This document shows, piece by piece, positions 27,065-35,536 of a stretch of 64,000 nucleotides of DNA; the stretch's first letter is position 1, and each line of letters starts with the position of its first letter. The notes below the pieces were generated by a model. It was not told where the DNA came from. It searched no databases and worked only from the letters and a program-made list of their open reading frames with translations. This DNA is from JAFMPW01 sp041743085 (lineage in GTDB: Bacteria > Bacteroidota > Bacteroidia > Flavobacteriales > Flavobacteriaceae), in assembly GCA_041743085.1 (NCBI GenBank), contig JBGTNL010000004.1, positions 10,467 to 74,466 of the forward strand, written 5' to 3'. A program made the translations under genes and the position numbers.

Positions 27065-28072
27065 TCAGGCATACCGGGCCATAAATTCTTCTGCTTTTTC
27101 CACCATTTTTACACTGCCACAAAAGAAGGGCACCCGTTGATGAAGCTCGGTGGGTTGTATTTCCATAATACGTCTAAATCCATTCGTGGCTTTCCCATTG
27201 GCCTGTTCCGCCAAAAAGGCCATGGGGTTGCACTCATACAATAATCGCAACTTTCCTTCAGACGCCACACTACTTTTTGGGTAGATGTAGATACCGCCCT
27301 TGATCATATTCCTGTGAAAATCTGAAACCAGGGAACCGATGTACCTTGAGGTATAGGGTCTGTCCTCTTCTTCCTTCTGGCAGTATTTAATATAGTCTTT
27401 TACGCCCTGTGGAAAATGAATATAATTGCCTTCATTTATGGAATAAATTTGACCGGTTTCGGGAAACTCCATATTGGGGTGGGACAAATAGAAGGTGCCT
27501 ATTGCGGGATTGAGTGTGAAACCATTCACCCCATGGCCTGTGGTGTAGACCAGCATGGTGGAGGTTCCGTAAATGATATAACCTGCGGCCACCTGATTGA
27601 TCCCGGGTTGTAAAAAGTCTTCAAGGGTAACCGGAGTGCCCACGGGCGTTATCCTCCGATAAATAGAAAAGATAGAACCAACAGAAACGTTTACGTCAAT
27701 ATTTGACGACCCATCCAGGGGATCTATCAATACCACATATTTATTCTGATGTTGTTTATCATTACTGTTAATACTTATGTAATCTTCTTCTTCCTCAGAA
27801 GCAATACCACATACAATTTCCCGGTTTTTAAGCGTTTGGATAAATTTTTCGTTGGCGAGGACATCTAATTTCTGCTGATCTTCCCCCTGGACATTGGTGT
27901 CACCTGCATCGCCTAAAATATCTATAAGGCCGGCTTTATTTACTTCGTGGTTAACAACTTTGCATGCCAGTCGCAGTGCATTGATAAGTTTGGAGAGTTC
28001 ACCGGAGGAATATTGAAACTCGGACTGGTTTTCAATGATAAACTCGCCCAGCGTCCTATTTTTTTTCTGCAT
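27065..28072 (-). CDS. fbp: Class 1 fructose-1,6-bisphosphatase
   Basis: Gluconeogenic hydrolysis of fructose-1,6-bisphosphate to fructose-6-phosphate. The 335-residue protein contains the inositol-phosphatase metal-binding signature DPLDGSSNIDVNVSVGSIFS, the upstream GDTNVQGEDQQKLD with ANEKF, and ...ASEEEED..., plus the C-terminal ...GGIYIYPKS...LLYECNPMAFL that forms the substrate site. Length and motifs fit class 1 enzymes of bacteria. It is divergent from the GNAT gene and probably shares the 114-bp promoter region. Confidence 0.96.
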   Translation of the reverse strand: MQKKNRTLGEFIIENQSEFQYSSGELSKLINALRLACKVVNHEVNKAGLIDILGDAGDTNVQGEDQQKLDVLANEKFIQTLKNREIVCGIASEEEEDYISINSNDKQHQNKYVVLIDPLDGSSNIDVNVSVGSIFSIYRRITPVGTPVTLEDFLQPGINQVAAGYIIYGTSTMLVYTTGHGVNGFTLNPAIGTFYLSHPNMEFPETGQIYSINEGNYIHFPQGVKDYIKYCQKEEEDRPYTSRYIGSLVSDFHRNMIKGGIYIYPKSSVASEGKLRLLYECNPMAFLAEQANGKATNGFRRIMEIQPTELHQRVPFFCGSVKMVEKAEEFMARYA

Positions 28073-28159
28073 AAAAGGAAGGTAGCGTTATTTAGGCACA
28101 AATATCGGTTATTTTGTGAAACTACAACGATTTCGGCCTTTTATGGTTTTTGAAATATA

Positions 28160-28167
28160 TAACTTTG
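28160..28167 (+). promoter_or_regulatory. Candidate -7 promoter element for the GNAT-aspartate kinase unit
   Basis: TAACTTTG fits TAnnTTTG, 20 bases before the ATG at 28187. No clear TTTG -33 box is seen at the expected distance, so this is a weaker match than the one at 7451. Confidence 0.35.
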
Positions 28168-28186
28168 TGTTTTATTTGTAACAATT

Positions 28187-28666
28187 ATGGAGTACCATAT
28201 TAGAATGGCAAAGGCTAGTGATGTGCCCCAGGTTATGGAGTTGATCAGGGAACTGGCCAAATTTGAAAAGGAGCCCCATGCGGTGGAGATCAGTGCCGAA
28301 GATCTCATCAGGGACGGCTTTAGTTCAGAAAGGCGATTTCAGTGTTTTGTGGCCGAGGTTGGGGTAGAAATAATGGGCATGGCCCTGGTTTATGACAGAT
28401 ACTCCACGTGGAAGGGTCCGGCAATTCATTTGGAAGATCTGATAGTTTCAAAAAAAATGAGAGGAAGCGGGCTGGGAACGGCACTTCTGAATGAAGTTGT
28501 GAAATACGGACATCGGTTGGGCGTGAAACGCATAAGCTGGGAGGTCCTCGATTGGAATGAACCGGCCATATCGTTTTATGAAAAAAAGGGCGCAAAGGTA
28601 ATGCGCTACTGGGATGTGGTGCAATTGGATGAAAAAGGAATTGAAAATTATATAGACAAATTATAA
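28187..28666 (+). CDS. GNAT family N-acetyltransferase
   Basis: A 159-residue GCN5-related acetyltransferase resembling the spermidine/diamine (SSAT-like) subgroup. The acetyl-CoA binding motif A is KKMRGSGLGTALLNEV (R/Q-x-x-G-x-G/A), followed by the motif B region ISWEVLDWNEPAISFYEKKGA, typical of diamine-type acetyltransferases (W-x-V-L-x-W-N). The substrate is not predictable. It is followed by aspartate kinase 70 bp downstream on the same strand, and fbp is divergent; this neighbourhood is common in flavobacteria. Confidence 0.9.
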   Translation: MEYHIRMAKASDVPQVMELIRELAKFEKEPHAVEISAEDLIRDGFSSERRFQCFVAEVGVEIMGMALVYDRYSTWKGPAIHLEDLIVSKKMRGSGLGTALLNEVVKYGHRLGVKRISWEVLDWNEPAISFYEKKGAKVMRYWDVVQLDEKGIENYIDKL

Positions 28667-28735
28667 GATCTTCTCTCTGGGCATCCGCTGAGTTCCGCAT
28701 AAATTGTCAGAGGGAATAAATTTAATATAGAATTT

Positions 28736-29986
28736 ATGAGAATCTTTAAATTCGGAGGAGCTTCAGTTAAAGATGCCAGTGGGGTTAAGAACCTGGTGAA
28801 TGTCCTGAGAGAAACAGGGCACAAAGACACATTTTTGGTGGTCTCTGCTATGGGAAAAACCACCAACGCCATGGAAAAGGTGGTGGACAGTTATTTTACC
28901 GATAGAACAATGCTGCCTTCGGTTTTACAGGAGGTCAAACAATATCATCAGGATATCTTGGATGGACTATTCTCAAGTAACCGGCATCCAATTTATGATA
29001 AAATAGCATCTCTCTTTGAAGAGATCCGGGGGTTTTTAACCTGGAACAAATCACCCAAATATAGTTTTGTGTATGACCAGGTTGTGGGTTACGGTGAATT
29101 ATTCTCCAGCAGTATTGTAAGCGCTTATCTCAACGAAGTTGGGATGGAAAATACCTTGCTCGATGTGCGTAATTTTATCAAGACCGATGATAATTACAGG
29201 GATGTAAAAGTGAACTGGGAAAAAACCCAGGAGGAGATTTCCAAGGGAGTTGAAAAGGGTAAATTTTACATCACTCAGGGTTTTCTGGGAAGTGATGACA
29301 ACAATTTTACGACCACTCTGGGAAGAGAGGGATCGGATTATACAGCGGCAATATTAGCGTATTGTCTAAATGCCAATTCCGTTACCATCTGGAAGGATGT
29401 CCCCGGTGTCCTGAATGCAGACCCCAGATATTTTGAAAAGACGCAATTGTTAAATAAAATATCGTATCGCGAAGCTATAGAACTTGCTTTTTACGGCGCC
29501 TCTGTGATACACCCAAAAACGTTGCAACCATTGCAACGTAAAGAGATTCCATTATATGTGAAATCATTCATAAAACCCGGGGAGCCGGGTACAACGGTTG
29601 GAAAGGGAATGGGGATAGATCCTGAGGTACCTTGTTTCATTGTTAAAAAAGATCAGGTACTGATGAAGCTGTCCTCCCTGGATTTCTCCTTTATTGTGGA
29701 GGACAGCATCAGCGACCTTTTTAAATTATTGCACGACCATAAGATGAAAGTGGATCTGATCCAGAATTCGGCCATTAGTTTTTCGGTTTGTGTGGATAAT
29801 AAATTCGGGAAGTTACAAGAATTGCTAGACCGCTTAAAAGGAAAATTTAAAGTGGTACACCATGAGGGAGTTTCACTTTACACCATCAGACATTTTGATG
29901 CGGAGGCCATTAAATCCCTACAAAACGGGAAGGAAATTTTGTTGGAACAGCGTGGTAAAGAAACCCTGCAACTGGTAGTAAAATAA
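28736..29986 (+). CDS. Aspartate kinase
   Basis: First step of the lysine/threonine/methionine pathway: ATP-dependent phosphorylation of aspartate. The 416-residue protein begins with the signature KFGGASVKDA, and has SAMGKTT, the substrate loop TTLGREGSDYTAAIL, and IWKDVPGVLNADPR. Two ACT-like regulatory segments follow (VLMKLSSLDFSFIVEDSI... and ...AISFSVCVDNKFGKL...). It is monofunctional (no homoserine dehydrogenase domain). Feedback inhibition by an end product is expected from the ACT domains but not provable here. Confidence 0.94.
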   Translation: MRIFKFGGASVKDASGVKNLVNVLRETGHKDTFLVVSAMGKTTNAMEKVVDSYFTDRTMLPSVLQEVKQYHQDILDGLFSSNRHPIYDKIASLFEEIRGFLTWNKSPKYSFVYDQVVGYGELFSSSIVSAYLNEVGMENTLLDVRNFIKTDDNYRDVKVNWEKTQEEISKGVEKGKFYITQGFLGSDDNNFTTTLGREGSDYTAAILAYCLNANSVTIWKDVPGVLNADPRYFEKTQLLNKISYREAIELAFYGASVIHPKTLQPLQRKEIPLYVKSFIKPGEPGTTVGKGMGIDPEVPCFIVKKDQVLMKLSSLDFSFIVEDSISDLFKLLHDHKMKVDLIQNSAISFSVCVDNKFGKLQELLDRLKGKFKVVHHEGVSLYTIRHFDAEAIKSLQNGKEILLEQRGKETLQLVVK

Positions 29987-30074
29987 TCATATCCACTCAT
30001 AGATGGTAAATGTTAAAATAGGGGTGTCCACTTGCGATTTCCCTATATTTACCAATGCAATACTTTGACAATCT

Positions 30075-31886
30075 ATGGGTTTAGTAACCGCAAAAGAGGT
30101 AGCCAAGGCAATAAACATACAGCAATACGGCCTTTTGGGGACATTTATGGGATGGTTCCTGATGCGGATCACCAAAATTTCTTCCATCAACGGATTTTAT
30201 GACAAGCACAAACATTTAGAGGGAGTTGCATTCCTGGACGCTATTCTTGAGCATTACGAAATAGATTTTGAAATACCCCAGGAGGATTTTAAGCGACTTC
30301 CCAGGGAAGGCTCCTATATTACGATCAGCAACCATCCGTTGGGAGGAATAGATGGGGTGCTGTTGCTGAAACTGATGTTGGGACACCGTCCGGATTTCAA
30401 GATCATCGCCAATTTTCTTCTACACAGGATAAAACCTATGGTACCCTTTATAATGCCGGTAAATCCTTTTGAAGAACACAAAGATGCCAAAAGCAGTATT
30501 TCGGGCTTTAAAAGTGCATTTGAGCACATCCGGGGCGGGCACCCGCTTGGGATATTTCCGGCCGGGGAAGTCTCAACTTACAAAGATGGAAAGCTCATTG
30601 TAGACCGGCCCTGGGAAGAAGCGGCACTTAAACTAATCCGTAAAGCTGAGGTTCCGGTGGTACCCATTTATTTTCATGCTAAGAATAGTAAACTTTTTTA
30701 TTATTTGTCCAGGATCAATGATATTTTCAGGACGGCAAAGCTGCCTTCCGAAATTACCACGCAAAGGAACAGGTCTATCAAAGTAAGAATTGGGCAACCA
30801 ATATCGGTCCAGGCACAAAATGAACAGGAGACCCTGGAAGAATTTACGGAGCTCCTGCGCATGAAGACCTACATGCTTGCACACGCATATGAGAAAGAAC
30901 GACTTTTTGACCAGATACCTTCCACTTTGAAGATACCTAAACCCCCGAGAAAAATCGCGGTGGCGGTTCGTAAAGAAGTAATACAAGGCGAAATTGAGAA
31001 ACTTAGAGAGAAGGATTGCCGTTTGCTGCAAAGTAAAAACTATGAGGTGTTCCTGGCGCAAAAAAGCGACATGCCTTTTATTTTAAACGAAATTGGGCGT
31101 CAGCGGGAAGTTACTTTCAGGGCTATAGGGGAGGGTACCAATAATTCGATTGACCTGGATAGGTTTGATGATTATTACTACCATTTATTTCTTTGGGATG
31201 ACTACGAAAGGTGTATCGTGGGAGCCTATCGCATGGGAATGGGGACTGAAATTTTTGATACCTACGGAATAGACGGATTTTATCTACAGGATCTGTTCGG
31301 TTTTGAACCCGAACTACACGGAATGATGAGGCAATCCATAGAAATGGGCCGGGCATATATTGTTAAGGAATACCAGCAAAAACCCATGCCTCTTTTTTTG
31401 TTATGGAAAGGCATTGTTCATACTACGCTCCGGCATCCGGAGCACAAATTTCTAATAGGAGGGGTGAGTATAAGCAATCAATTCTCCAATTTCTCCAAGT
31501 CGCTCATGATTGAATTTATGAAATCCCATTACTGGGATCCCTATGTGGCGCAGTATGTTAGGCCAAAAAAGGAGTTCAAGGTAAAATTGAAGGATGCGGA
31601 CAAGGAATTTGTTTTTGATGAAACAGAAGCAGACCTCAATAAATTTGATAGACTTATTGAAGAGGTGGAGCCCGGTAGTTTGCGCTTACCCGTACTGATT
31701 AAAAAGTATATTAAACAAAATGCCAAAGTAGTGGCATTTAACGTTGATCCGCTTTTTAATAATTCTGTGGACGGGCTGATGTATATTAAAATTGCCGACC
31801 TGCCCGAAAGCACGGTCAGACCGGTGATGGAGGAGTTTCAGGAAGAATTGGAACGCAAACTTGCCGAAGGCAACGGTTCCTCCTAG
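30075..31886 (+). CDS. Bifunctional LPLAT/GNAT acyltransferase (OlsF-like aminolipid synthase)
   Basis: A 603-residue fusion. The N-terminal half is a lysophospholipid acyltransferase (PlsC/OlsA-type) with the H-x4-D block NHPLGGIDG near residue 84 and downstream FPAGEVS (substrate-binding F-P-E-G-like). The C-terminal half, from about residue 310, resembles the OlsB/hemolysin-type GNAT that N-acylates an amino acid (FRAIGEGTNNSIDLDRFDDYY, then YRMGMG). Established knowledge: OlsF proteins in flavobacteria make ornithine or glycine lipids in two steps, N- then O-acylation. The amino acid used here is unknown. Its stop codon overlaps that of convergent arsC within CTAG. Confidence 0.9.
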   Translation: MGLVTAKEVAKAINIQQYGLLGTFMGWFLMRITKISSINGFYDKHKHLEGVAFLDAILEHYEIDFEIPQEDFKRLPREGSYITISNHPLGGIDGVLLLKLMLGHRPDFKIIANFLLHRIKPMVPFIMPVNPFEEHKDAKSSISGFKSAFEHIRGGHPLGIFPAGEVSTYKDGKLIVDRPWEEAALKLIRKAEVPVVPIYFHAKNSKLFYYLSRINDIFRTAKLPSEITTQRNRSIKVRIGQPISVQAQNEQETLEEFTELLRMKTYMLAHAYEKERLFDQIPSTLKIPKPPRKIAVAVRKEVIQGEIEKLREKDCRLLQSKNYEVFLAQKSDMPFILNEIGRQREVTFRAIGEGTNNSIDLDRFDDYYYHLFLWDDYERCIVGAYRMGMGTEIFDTYGIDGFYLQDLFGFEPELHGMMRQSIEMGRAYIVKEYQQKPMPLFLLWKGIVHTTLRHPEHKFLIGGVSISNQFSNFSKSLMIEFMKSHYWDPYVAQYVRPKKEFKVKLKDADKEFVFDETEADLNKFDRLIEEVEPGSLRLPVLIKKYIKQNAKVVAFNVDPLFNNSVDGLMYIKIADLPESTVRPVMEEFQEELERKLAEGNGSS

Positions 31887-32302
31887 GCTAATTCAGCCTT
31901 TACAAAATGCCTGCAAAACTCCCTGATCTCATTCCGGGCTTTTAGAAATGCCCGATGCTTTTCCTCCCCGGGGCCCGCTACCTTAGAAGGATCAAAAAAG
32001 TTATGATGAATGCGTTTTGCCTTTTTTGACGGAATATAGGGACAGTTTTCCCTGGCATGGTCGCAAACGGTAATTATAAAATCCCAGTCAATCCCGGCAT
32101 ACTCCTCTACATTATTGGAGGTATGCCCGGAAATATCTATTCCATCTTCCCGCATAATGGCCACGGCTCCCGGGTTTAATCCGTGGGTTTCAATTCCGGC
32201 GCTGTATATGGTTGCTTTTCCCTCCTGAAGCGTTTCCAGATACCCATGAGCCATCTGGCTGCGGCAGGAGTTTCCGGTGCACAATACAAGTATGTTTTTC
32301 AT
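31883..32302 (-). CDS. arsC: Arsenate reductase (low-molecular-weight phosphatase type)
   Basis: A 139-residue member of the LMW protein tyrosine phosphatase superfamily: P-loop CTGNSCRS near residues 8-15 (C-x5-R-S), then the CDHARENCP block near 80-88, which carries the additional cysteine(s) used by thioredoxin-coupled arsenate reductases. It reduces arsenate to arsenite. It is last in a minus-strand cluster (arsR, DUF6428, arsN1-like, arsC), with an 18-base gap to its upstream neighbour. No arsenite efflux gene (arsB or acr3) follows. Confidence 0.9.
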   Translation of the reverse strand: MKNILVLCTGNSCRSQMAHGYLETLQEGKATIYSAGIETHGLNPGAVAIMREDGIDISGHTSNNVEEYAGIDWDFIITVCDHARENCPYIPSKKAKRIHHNFFDPSKVAGPGEEKHRAFLKARNEIREFCRHFVKAELA

Positions 32303-32319
32303 TTCTGAATTTTAGACTT

Positions 32320-32820
32320 CTAATCAATCCCAACTTTTTTACTTCTTTTTTCAAAGAGCACATTATCCTTCCAAACACCATTAAGTTTACCCACCCGCTC
32401 TCTAATTCCGATACGTCTGAAACCAACTTGCTCATGCAACTTAATACTGCCAATATTTTCAGGAAAAATTCCGGACTGCAGGGCCCATAGCCCCTGCTGT
32501 TCGCTTTGATCAATCAACGCCTCCATCAGCAATTTTCCGATCCCAAAACCTCTGGAATCCTTACCCACGTAGACGCTCACCTCTGCTACTCCACCGTATA
32601 CGCATCGGTCTGAGACGGGGGACAAGGCCGCCCACGCTAATATTTGACCTTCATTTTCAGCAACCAACCGGCAGGAGGGCAGGTGGTTTTTATCCCAGGA
32701 ATCATAGCCCGGGATGTCCTTTTCAAAGGTGGCAAAACCGGTTGCGATACCTTCGGAATATATAGCGGAGACAGACGGCCAATCAGTTTGGCTCATTGGC
32801 CTTATAGTGATCTTGTTCAT
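32320..32820 (-). CDS. ArsN1-like GNAT acetyltransferase (arsinothricin/phosphinothricin type)
   Basis: A 166-residue acetyltransferase from the chosen ATG at 32820 (MNKITIRPMSQTDW), which follows the DUF6428 stop codon by 11 bases; a longer frame to 32862 would overlap that gene. Family features of phosphinothricin/arsinothricin acetyltransferases: IYSEGIATGFATFEKD near the N-terminus, AEVSVYVGKDSRGFGIGKLLMEAL (acetyl-CoA motif R-G-x-G-I-G, cut here to its core), and FRRIGIRERVGKLNG. Because it sits in an ars cluster, ArsN1 (N-acetylation of the organoarsenical arsinothricin) is the best call. Resistance to phosphinothricin-like compounds cannot be excluded. Confidence 0.82.
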   Translation of the reverse strand: MNKITIRPMSQTDWPSVSAIYSEGIATGFATFEKDIPGYDSWDKNHLPSCRLVAENEGQILAWAALSPVSDRCVYGGVAEVSVYVGKDSRGFGIGKLLMEALIDQSEQQGLWALQSGIFPENIGSIKLHEQVGFRRIGIRERVGKLNGVWKDNVLFEKRSKKVGID

Positions 32821-32831
32821 GTATAGTTCCT

Positions 32832-33320
32832 TTAACAGCAACCACTTTCGGCGGAGCAACACGCCTCAGCCGTAGCCCCGGCCGCAACTGGGACGCCGCA
32901 TTCTTCCTTGGCCTTGCAATCCGTTTTTTCAATGGCCAGACGGATCAGCAATACATCTTCCTTTACCACCGAATCTTTTACAAACAATTGTGCCGTATTA
33001 AAGGTAGGATTGCCGTATTCAAATTTTATCTCCGCATTTGGTTCCATAGGCTTTAGGCCGTTAACTTTATTTAAAATCCCGAGGGTCTTATAAGCCGATA
33101 AATATTCGGTTTTCTCCTTTTCCTTCGGGCTTTCCCAAAGTTGTACAATGGTTTCGTCCCAGGAGTCGGTCCGGGCTCCGCAATCCACCGAATCAATGCG
33201 GCTGTTTTTTACTTCGGTAATATGGTAGTTGGCACCTACCAGGAACCCTGATTGATATTCAAACAGGAGGCTTTTATTCTGGTGTTGTCCCAGGAGGGAT
33301 AAAAATTCTTGAGTTTTCAT
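32832..33320 (-). CDS. DUF6428 family protein of arsenic clusters
   Basis: A 162-residue cytoplasmic protein typical of arsenic operons, function unknown. The family core (LLFEYQSGFLVGANYHITEV, then DSVDCGARTDSWDETIVQLW) is clear. The C-terminal tail is unusually cysteine-rich, with CKAKEECG followed by ACCSAESGCC at the end, suitable for binding thiol-reactive As(III) or other soft metals; that role is inference. It lies between arsR (318 bp upstream) and arsN1-like (11 bp downstream). Confidence 0.82.
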   Translation of the reverse strand: MKTQEFLSLLGQHQNKSLLFEYQSGFLVGANYHITEVKNSRIDSVDCGARTDSWDETIVQLWESPKEKEKTEYLSAYKTLGILNKVNGLKPMEPNAEIKFEYGNPTFNTAQLFVKDSVVKEDVLLIRLAIEKTDCKAKEECGVPVAAGATAEACCSAESGCC

Positions 33321-33638
33321 AGGTGTAGATTTATTGTATTAAAAAGTTAACTATCATTTGCCATAGAAATGCTTCGGATACTATTAATAAGTGTCATGGT
33401 TCCTTTCGTTCCCGTAATTTTTTTTTATTGTTGTCCGGTAATACCAAAACTGCAAGCATATTGGGCGTTCCCATTAGATTTGTTAGCCAAGGGCTTGCTT
33501 TTCATACATTGCCAACAAGCACCTGAAATCAACTATATGATTTCGGTTGGTTACAAGCAAGTCTTACGTCTTATGTCTTGTAGCGCAACGGTCTTACGTC
33601 TTTAACCGGACATTAGTGATTGTTTTTAGGATTTCACC
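33321..33638. other. Unexplained 318-bp gap inside the ars cluster
   Basis: Between the arsR stop and the DUF6428 start on the same strand. No credible ORF. A 12-base direct repeat GTCTTACGTCTT occurs at 33561-33572 and 33591-33602. The gap is long enough for a separate promoter for DUF6428, but I find no second copy of the ArsR-type palindrome. Confidence 0.4.
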
Positions 33639-33962
33639 TTAACAACAATTTTGATTTATTTTACCAAAGAAGGCATGGAAAAGTTCCTGCACTTCTTCCC
33701 ATTTTTCCCTGTTGATACAATAGCAGAGATTTTTTCCTTCAAAAGTGCCCTGGAGCAGCCCTGCTTTTTTTATTTCATTCAGATGCTGTGATATGGTGGG
33801 CTGCGATAAGCCAATTACGTCCACGAGATCAGTACAGATACAATTCTCCTGCCTGCTGATATACTGCAATATGGCGACCCTGGCCGGGTGGGCCAAAACT
33901 TTGGCAGCCCTGGCGACAGCGTTCTGCGAAATATTAAAAAGTTGTGTTTTTGAGACTCCCAT
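33639..33962 (-). CDS. arsR: ArsR-family transcriptional repressor
   Basis: A 107-residue winged-helix repressor. Seen: ISRQENCICTDLVDVIGLSQ contains a C-x-C pair (C41, C43), similar to the As(III)-binding ELCVC motif of ArsR; the recognition helix is SQPTISQHLNEIKKAGLL. Further cysteine pairs occur at LCYC (80, 82) and the C-terminal CC (106-107). On arsenite binding it should release DNA and allow expression of itself and the downstream ars genes. A perfect 18-bp palindrome lies 24 bases upstream of its start. Confidence 0.92.
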   Translation of the reverse strand: MGVSKTQLFNISQNAVARAAKVLAHPARVAILQYISRQENCICTDLVDVIGLSQPTISQHLNEIKKAGLLQGTFEGKNLCYCINREKWEEVQELFHAFFGKINQNCC

Positions 33963-33985
33963 AGCACAAAGATAACAATTAAATT

Positions 33986-34003
33986 GTAATATTGCAATAT
34001 TAC
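33986..34003. promoter_or_regulatory. Candidate ArsR operator
   Basis: GTAATATTGCAATATTAC is a perfect 18-bp palindrome, with three further symmetric pairs (AAT/ATT) outside a single mismatch. It lies 24-41 bases before the arsR start codon. Its centre TTGCAA flanked by AT-rich arms resembles ArsR/SmtB-family operators (ATA-type inverted repeats). Autoregulation by ArsR is inferred. Confidence 0.75.
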
Positions 34004-34056
34004 GATTAAGATAATAAGCAAAAAGGCCAAATCATATTGATCCAACCCTTTTTATC

Positions 34057-34491
34057 TTAGAACCAGGGTTTTTTACCCACCTGGTAGGTGTTGTAAAATT
34101 CCTCGTCCGATTTGGTAAGATAGATGATCCCCTCAACCAAACCAATCAGTCCCGTTATCCATACAATAAAAACTCCAATTCCCACGCAACTCAAAACAAT
34201 GCCTACCAATGAAATTGCCAAGAGAATTATTCCTTCCTTTTGGTATCCTAGGATAAATTTATGGACTCCAAAAGCGCCTAACACGATCGCCAGAATACCT
34301 GCCATTATTTTCTTGTTTTCCCCTCCCGCTCCTTTGAGTCCTTCAGAAAACTCGTTAGCCGTTTTCTTTGCCTCGTTAGAAAAATCCCTACCCGCTCTTT
34401 TGGTGTCTTCGGAAAATTCCTCCGCGGATTCTTTTGAATTGTCAAATGCGTCTTCCGCTTTATCCTCAAATTCTTTGTTGTCTTCTGACAT
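34057..34491 (-). CDS. TM2 domain-containing membrane protein
   Basis: A 144-residue protein. The N-terminal ~65 residues are highly charged and low in complexity (repeats of D/E/K with A, F and S, such as NSKESAEEFSEDTKRAGRDF), with heptad-like spacing suggesting a coiled coil. The C-terminal half is a TM2 domain: a first helix with GAFGVHKFILGYQKEGIIL (the conserved G-x-x-G-x-H-x-F-x-L-G), a turn, and a second helix ending in a Trp-containing segment (WITGLIGLVEGI). The family role is unknown. Monocistronic. Confidence 0.83.
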   Translation of the reverse strand: MSEDNKEFEDKAEDAFDNSKESAEEFSEDTKRAGRDFSNEAKKTANEFSEGLKGAGGENKKIMAGILAIVLGAFGVHKFILGYQKEGIILLAISLVGIVLSCVGIGVFIVWITGLIGLVEGIIYLTKSDEEFYNTYQVGKKPWF

Positions 34492-34545
34492 GGTCGTTGT
34501 TTTGTTGGTTCATACTGGAGTTAAATGTAATAATTATTTTTGAAA

Positions 34546-34932
34546 TCAGGGGAACGCTTTATCAACTGGTTCCCAAAGTTCCAGTTTGTTTCCTTCCGGG
34601 TCTAGTATCCATCCAAACTTACCGTAATCGTACACCTCAATTTCGCCCACTACAGTGACCCCTTCTCCCTTCAAAACTATCAGAAGTTCTGCCAGATTTT
34701 CAACCCTGAAATTCATCATAAATTGTTTTTCACTGGGATCAAAATAAGTAGTGTCCTCTTTGAACGGGCTCCATTGGGTTGCGCAGTCCCTGCCCTCCTT
34801 GTCTTTCCACCGGAAAGTACAGCCGTATTGGTCCGTGTTAAGCCCCAGATGGTCTTTATACCCTTCCCTGATTTTATCGGGGTCCTTTGTCTTAAAGAAA
34901 AATCCGCCTAATCCTGTCACTCTGTTTTTCAT
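34546..34932 (-). CDS. VOC (glyoxalase/bleomycin resistance) family protein
   Basis: A 128-residue single-chain vicinal-oxygen-chelate protein. The first beta-alpha-beta-beta-beta module starts GLGGFFFKTKDPDKIREGYKDHLGL; the second contains YGKFGWILDPEGNKLELWEP, where the Glu of LELWEP is the usual metal ligand. The N-terminal metal ligand position holds Phe (GFFFKT) rather than His, so metal binding could be altered. The substrate is unknown. Confidence 0.85.
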   Translation of the reverse strand: MKNRVTGLGGFFFKTKDPDKIREGYKDHLGLNTDQYGCTFRWKDKEGRDCATQWSPFKEDTTYFDPSEKQFMMNFRVENLAELLIVLKGEGVTVVGEIEVYDYGKFGWILDPEGNKLELWEPVDKAFP

Positions 34933-35046
34933 GCTTTTAAATTTTTGTAATTACCTGATCATAAATAAATTAAAAAATTGAGAGGCTTCGAGGAACTTCT
35001 GCGTTCTCACTTGCTACCTCAAACTTCCCCGGATGTTAATATGTTT

Positions 35047-35532
35047 TCACTCCTCTGAAGACGGCTGCCCATTAGTCACTTTTTTTACATTTTTTTCATA
35101 TAAGGCTATCCAATCCTTTACCGTCATCCTGGTGCAAAGTTCCCCTATTAACTTGTATGGAATGGTTTCTGGCTTCCTGAACCTGATGCAGCTTTTTCCC
35201 ATATCCAATTTAGTTTTAACATGCTTCGGATATTCTCCGACAAACCAATACAATATTTTTTTGTCGGAATACAGGCCCATATGATATAAGGCCACAAAGT
35301 TTTTTTGGGAAGCTATGTTCATGAAGGGCAAGGGTAGCTCCGGGCTGCAATGGTAGCCATCAGGGTAAATGTTGTGAGGTACCACATAACCTATCATTCC
35401 GTAGTTCATCGTTTCCTGAAAACCTTTGGGTAAATTTTCTTTAACGGTTAAACGCAGTTTGGAAATTGCTTCTCCCCGTTCCCGGGGCAATTCTGCGATA
35501 TATTTTTCCGGAGTGGTTGCGTCAGAGGTCAT
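35047..35532 (-). CDS. DUF1801 domain-containing protein
   Basis: A 161-residue protein of the YdhG/YjbR-like DUF1801 family. Hallmarks: YIAELPRERGEAISKLRLTV (helix), LPKGFQETMNYGMIGYVVP (M-x-Y-G-M/P motif), FMNIASQKNFVALYHMGLYS, and a late GKSCIRFRKPETIPYKLIGEL. The fold resembles frataxin/SufE-like small domains; the function is not known. Its stop precedes the DUF4199 gene's 3' end on the same strand with 4 bases between the genes, suggesting one transcript. Confidence 0.85.
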   Translation of the reverse strand: MTSDATTPEKYIAELPRERGEAISKLRLTVKENLPKGFQETMNYGMIGYVVPHNIYPDGYHCSPELPLPFMNIASQKNFVALYHMGLYSDKKILYWFVGEYPKHVKTKLDMGKSCIRFRKPETIPYKLIGELCTRMTVKDWIALYEKNVKKVTNGQPSSEE

Positions 35533-35536
35533 AGTG

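Noticed and set aside
33369..33605. A 78-residue plus-strand ORF in the gap between DUF6428 and arsR
   Set aside because: Composition is odd (many Cys, Leu, Ile), no family resemblance, antisense to the cluster direction and without a promoter match.
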